Assembly: GCF_027625935.1 (NCBI RefSeq) | Contig: NZ_CP115300.1 | Location: 3,968,001 to 4,032,000 of the forward strand | DNA length: 64,000 bases | Reading direction: 5' to 3' | DNA from: Streptomyces camelliae | GTDB lineage: Bacteria; Actinomycetota; Actinomycetes; Streptomycetales; Streptomycetaceae | In this document: in pieces, positions 60,311-64,000 of the stretch | How positions within the stretch are numbered: the stretch's first letter is position 1 | Layout of the letters: every line of letters starts with the position of its first letter | Translations under genes and position numbers: made by a program | The notes under the pieces: model-generated | Told to the model about the DNA's origin: nothing | What the model saw: the letters and a program-made list of their open reading frames with translations, nothing else | Databases searched by the model: none

Positions 60311-60403
60311 GCCCCTAGCTTCGCCGCCGCCGGGGGTCCGCCAGTAGAAACGATCGTCCGGAGGTCCGCATGACAATTGTCAGGCTCCGAGCGATGGCTC
60401 GGG

Positions 60404-61048
60404 TCATATCAGCAGGTCAAGCAACTCGCCCATGTCGCCGAAGAGTTGACTGGCACCGGCCAGCTTCCCGGCGGGCGTCATCGCGGTGAACCCGCAGACG
60501 TCCATCCCGGCCGCCACGGCGGCCCTCACACCCAGCGGCGAGTCCTCCACGACCACACAGCGCTCGGGGGCCACCCCCATCCGCTCGGCCGCGTAGAGGA
60601 AGAGATCGGGCCACGGCTTCCCCCGCCCCACGTCCTCCGAGCTGAAGATCCGCTCCTCCTCGAACCACCGGTCGAGCCCGGTCGTCCGATGCCCCACCCG
60701 GATCCGCGCATGACTCCCGGAGGAAGCCACACAGTACGGCACCCCGTCCCCGGCCAGCTTCTCCAGTACGCCGGTGACGCCGGCCACCGGCTCCAACTCC
60801 CGCTCGAACGCGGCGAACACGCGCGCGTGGAAGACGTCGTCGAAGTCGTCCGGCAACCGCTGCCCCGTCCGCTCCAGCACCAGCTCGTGAATCCGGTGCA
60901 TAGCCGACCCCATGTAGTCACGGATGGAGTCCTCGTACGAGGTCGGGTGCCCCAACTCGGTCAGATAAGCGGCGAGATGCCGATTGGATATGGGCTCGCT
61001 GTCGACGAGCACCCCGTCGTTGTCGAAGATGACCAGGTCGTAGCGCAT
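60404..61048 (-). CDS. HAD family hydrolase (beta-phosphoglucomutase-like)
   Basis: A 214-residue HAD-IA hydrolase. Motif I is VIFDNDGVLVDSEP near residues 5-18 (Asp nucleophile plus Asp+2), the cap follows with GSAMHRIHELVLERTG, motif II is YCVASSGSHARI, the Lys is in GRGKPWPDLFLYAAERMG and motif III is CVVVEDSPLGVRAAVAAGM. It should act on sugar phosphates or similar small phosphoesters. ATG 61048 fits the fold; ATG 61060 is four codons earlier. Only about 8-20 bp separate the start from the rRNA operon terminator, and no ribosome binding site is visible. Confidence 0.9.
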   Translation of the reverse strand: MRYDLVIFDNDGVLVDSEPISNRHLAAYLTELGHPTSYEDSIRDYMGSAMHRIHELVLERTGQRLPDDFDDVFHARVFAAFERELEPVAGVTGVLEKLAGDGVPYCVASSGSHARIRVGHRTTGLDRWFEEERIFSSEDVGRGKPWPDLFLYAAERMGVAPERCVVVEDSPLGVRAAVAAGMDVCGFTAMTPAGKLAGASQLFGDMGELLDLLI

Positions 61049-61067
61049 GGTGTCGAGCATAAACGCA

Positions 61068-61099
61068 GAAAGGCCCACGCCATCCGGCGTGGGCCTTTC
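61068..61099 (-). terminator. Intrinsic terminator of the rRNA operon
   Basis: GAAAGGCCCACGCC (61068-61081) pairs perfectly with GGCGTGGGCCTTTC (61086-61099) over the loop ATCC. On the minus strand the stem ends in TTTC. It lies just after the 5S gene. Confidence 0.93.
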
Positions 61100-61108
61100 C
61101 CAAGAATT

Positions 61109-61227
61109 GTTCGGCGGCGTCCTACTCTCCCACAGGGTCCCCCCTGCAGTACCATCGGCGCTGTGAGGCTTAGCTTCCGGGTTCGGAATGTAACCGGGCG
61201 TTTCCCTCACGCTATGACCACCGAAAC
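61109..61227 (-). rRNA. 5S ribosomal RNA
   Basis: On the minus strand the sequence begins GTTTCGGTGGTCATAGCGTG, contains the conserved CCCGGTTACATTCCGAACCC loop and ends GACGCCGCCGAAC, giving about 119 nt. It matches Streptomyces 5S rRNA as I know it. It follows the 23S gene and precedes the terminator. Confidence 0.95.
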
Positions 61228-61312
61228 ACTATGAAACTGACAACCGAACCATGTGTGGCACATGGGGCTGTTCGTGGTTTCAGAACCAACACAGTGGACG
61301 CGAGCAACTGAG

Positions 61313-64000
<2,688 letters not shown>

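Overview
The window is high-GC DNA with strong G/C third-codon preference, frequent GTG starts and purine-rich ribosome binding sites. It carries Streptomyces-type landmarks: the rex-hemA-hemC-hemD cluster with a Rex operator, the developmental sigma factor bldN with its anti-sigma gene rsbN, a BdtA-like excisionase-fold regulator, DUF3558 lipoproteins and a DUF2637 protein. I read it as a Streptomyces chromosome. Its right half follows a layout I remember from the S. coelicolor chromosome (lysS, argS ... hem cluster, rex, bldN, rsbN, acyltransferase, epimerase, acuC). No tRNA, CRISPR array or prophage was seen.

Layout. 1-9.7 kb: a membrane protein overlapping a polyprenol-phosphate mannose synthase, an NfeD-like/flotillin pair, an MmyB-type regulator, an MBL hydrolase, an MprF-like DUF2156 membrane protein and an M20 peptidase. 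9.8-17.9 kb: an MprAB-like two-component system, a flavin-dependent oxidoreductase, a divergent quinone-oxidoreductase/HxlR pair, small membrane proteins, an SDR oxidoreductase and RtcB RNA ligase. 18-21.4 kb: two paralogous DUF3558 lipoproteins and a DUF2637 membrane protein, closed by a perfect hairpin shared with the opposing lysS. 21.4-25.1 kb: class I lysS and argS.

25.2-31.3 kb is the most distinctive accessory region. It holds a SUKH-4/deaminase fusion, a P-loop NTPase with a probable beta-propeller, a polymorphic toxin with a WXG-like N-terminus and a deaminase tip, a SUKH-4 immunity protein and a HEAT-repeat protein. The toxin tip and immunity gene are visibly poorer in G+C than their surroundings, which fits a swapped-in toxin/immunity cassette. 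At 31.4-34.4 kb come a WYL regulator facing a VOC protein across a palindromic operator, and an intact IS256-type element flanked by two fragments of RsbW-like ATP-binding genes.

34.5-43.4 kb: a multi-spanning membrane protein, a DUF4253 protein, a PLP aminotransferase, a membrane-anchored HTH regulator divergent from a DUF4232 lipoprotein, hemB and a secreted phospholipase D-like protein. 43.4-48.8 kb: the redox-controlled rex-hemA-hemC-hemD operon, every junction a 4-nt overlap; with hemB it takes glutamyl-tRNA to uroporphyrinogen III (except GSA aminotransferase, not here). 48.8-56.2 kb: glutaredoxin, HAD phosphatase, bldN, rsbN behind a sigma-BldN-like promoter, an acyltransferase whose 3' end is copied in a 148-bp tandem repeat, an epimerase, a 32-residue bS22/AURKAIP1-type protein and the BdtA-like regulator. 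56.2-61 kb: a phosphatase-type protein, acuC, an MFS transporter, a VC0807-like membrane protein and a HAD hydrolase placed directly behind an rRNA operon terminator. 61.1-64 kb: 5S rRNA and most of a 23S rRNA gene on the minus strand; the rest of the operon lies past the window end.
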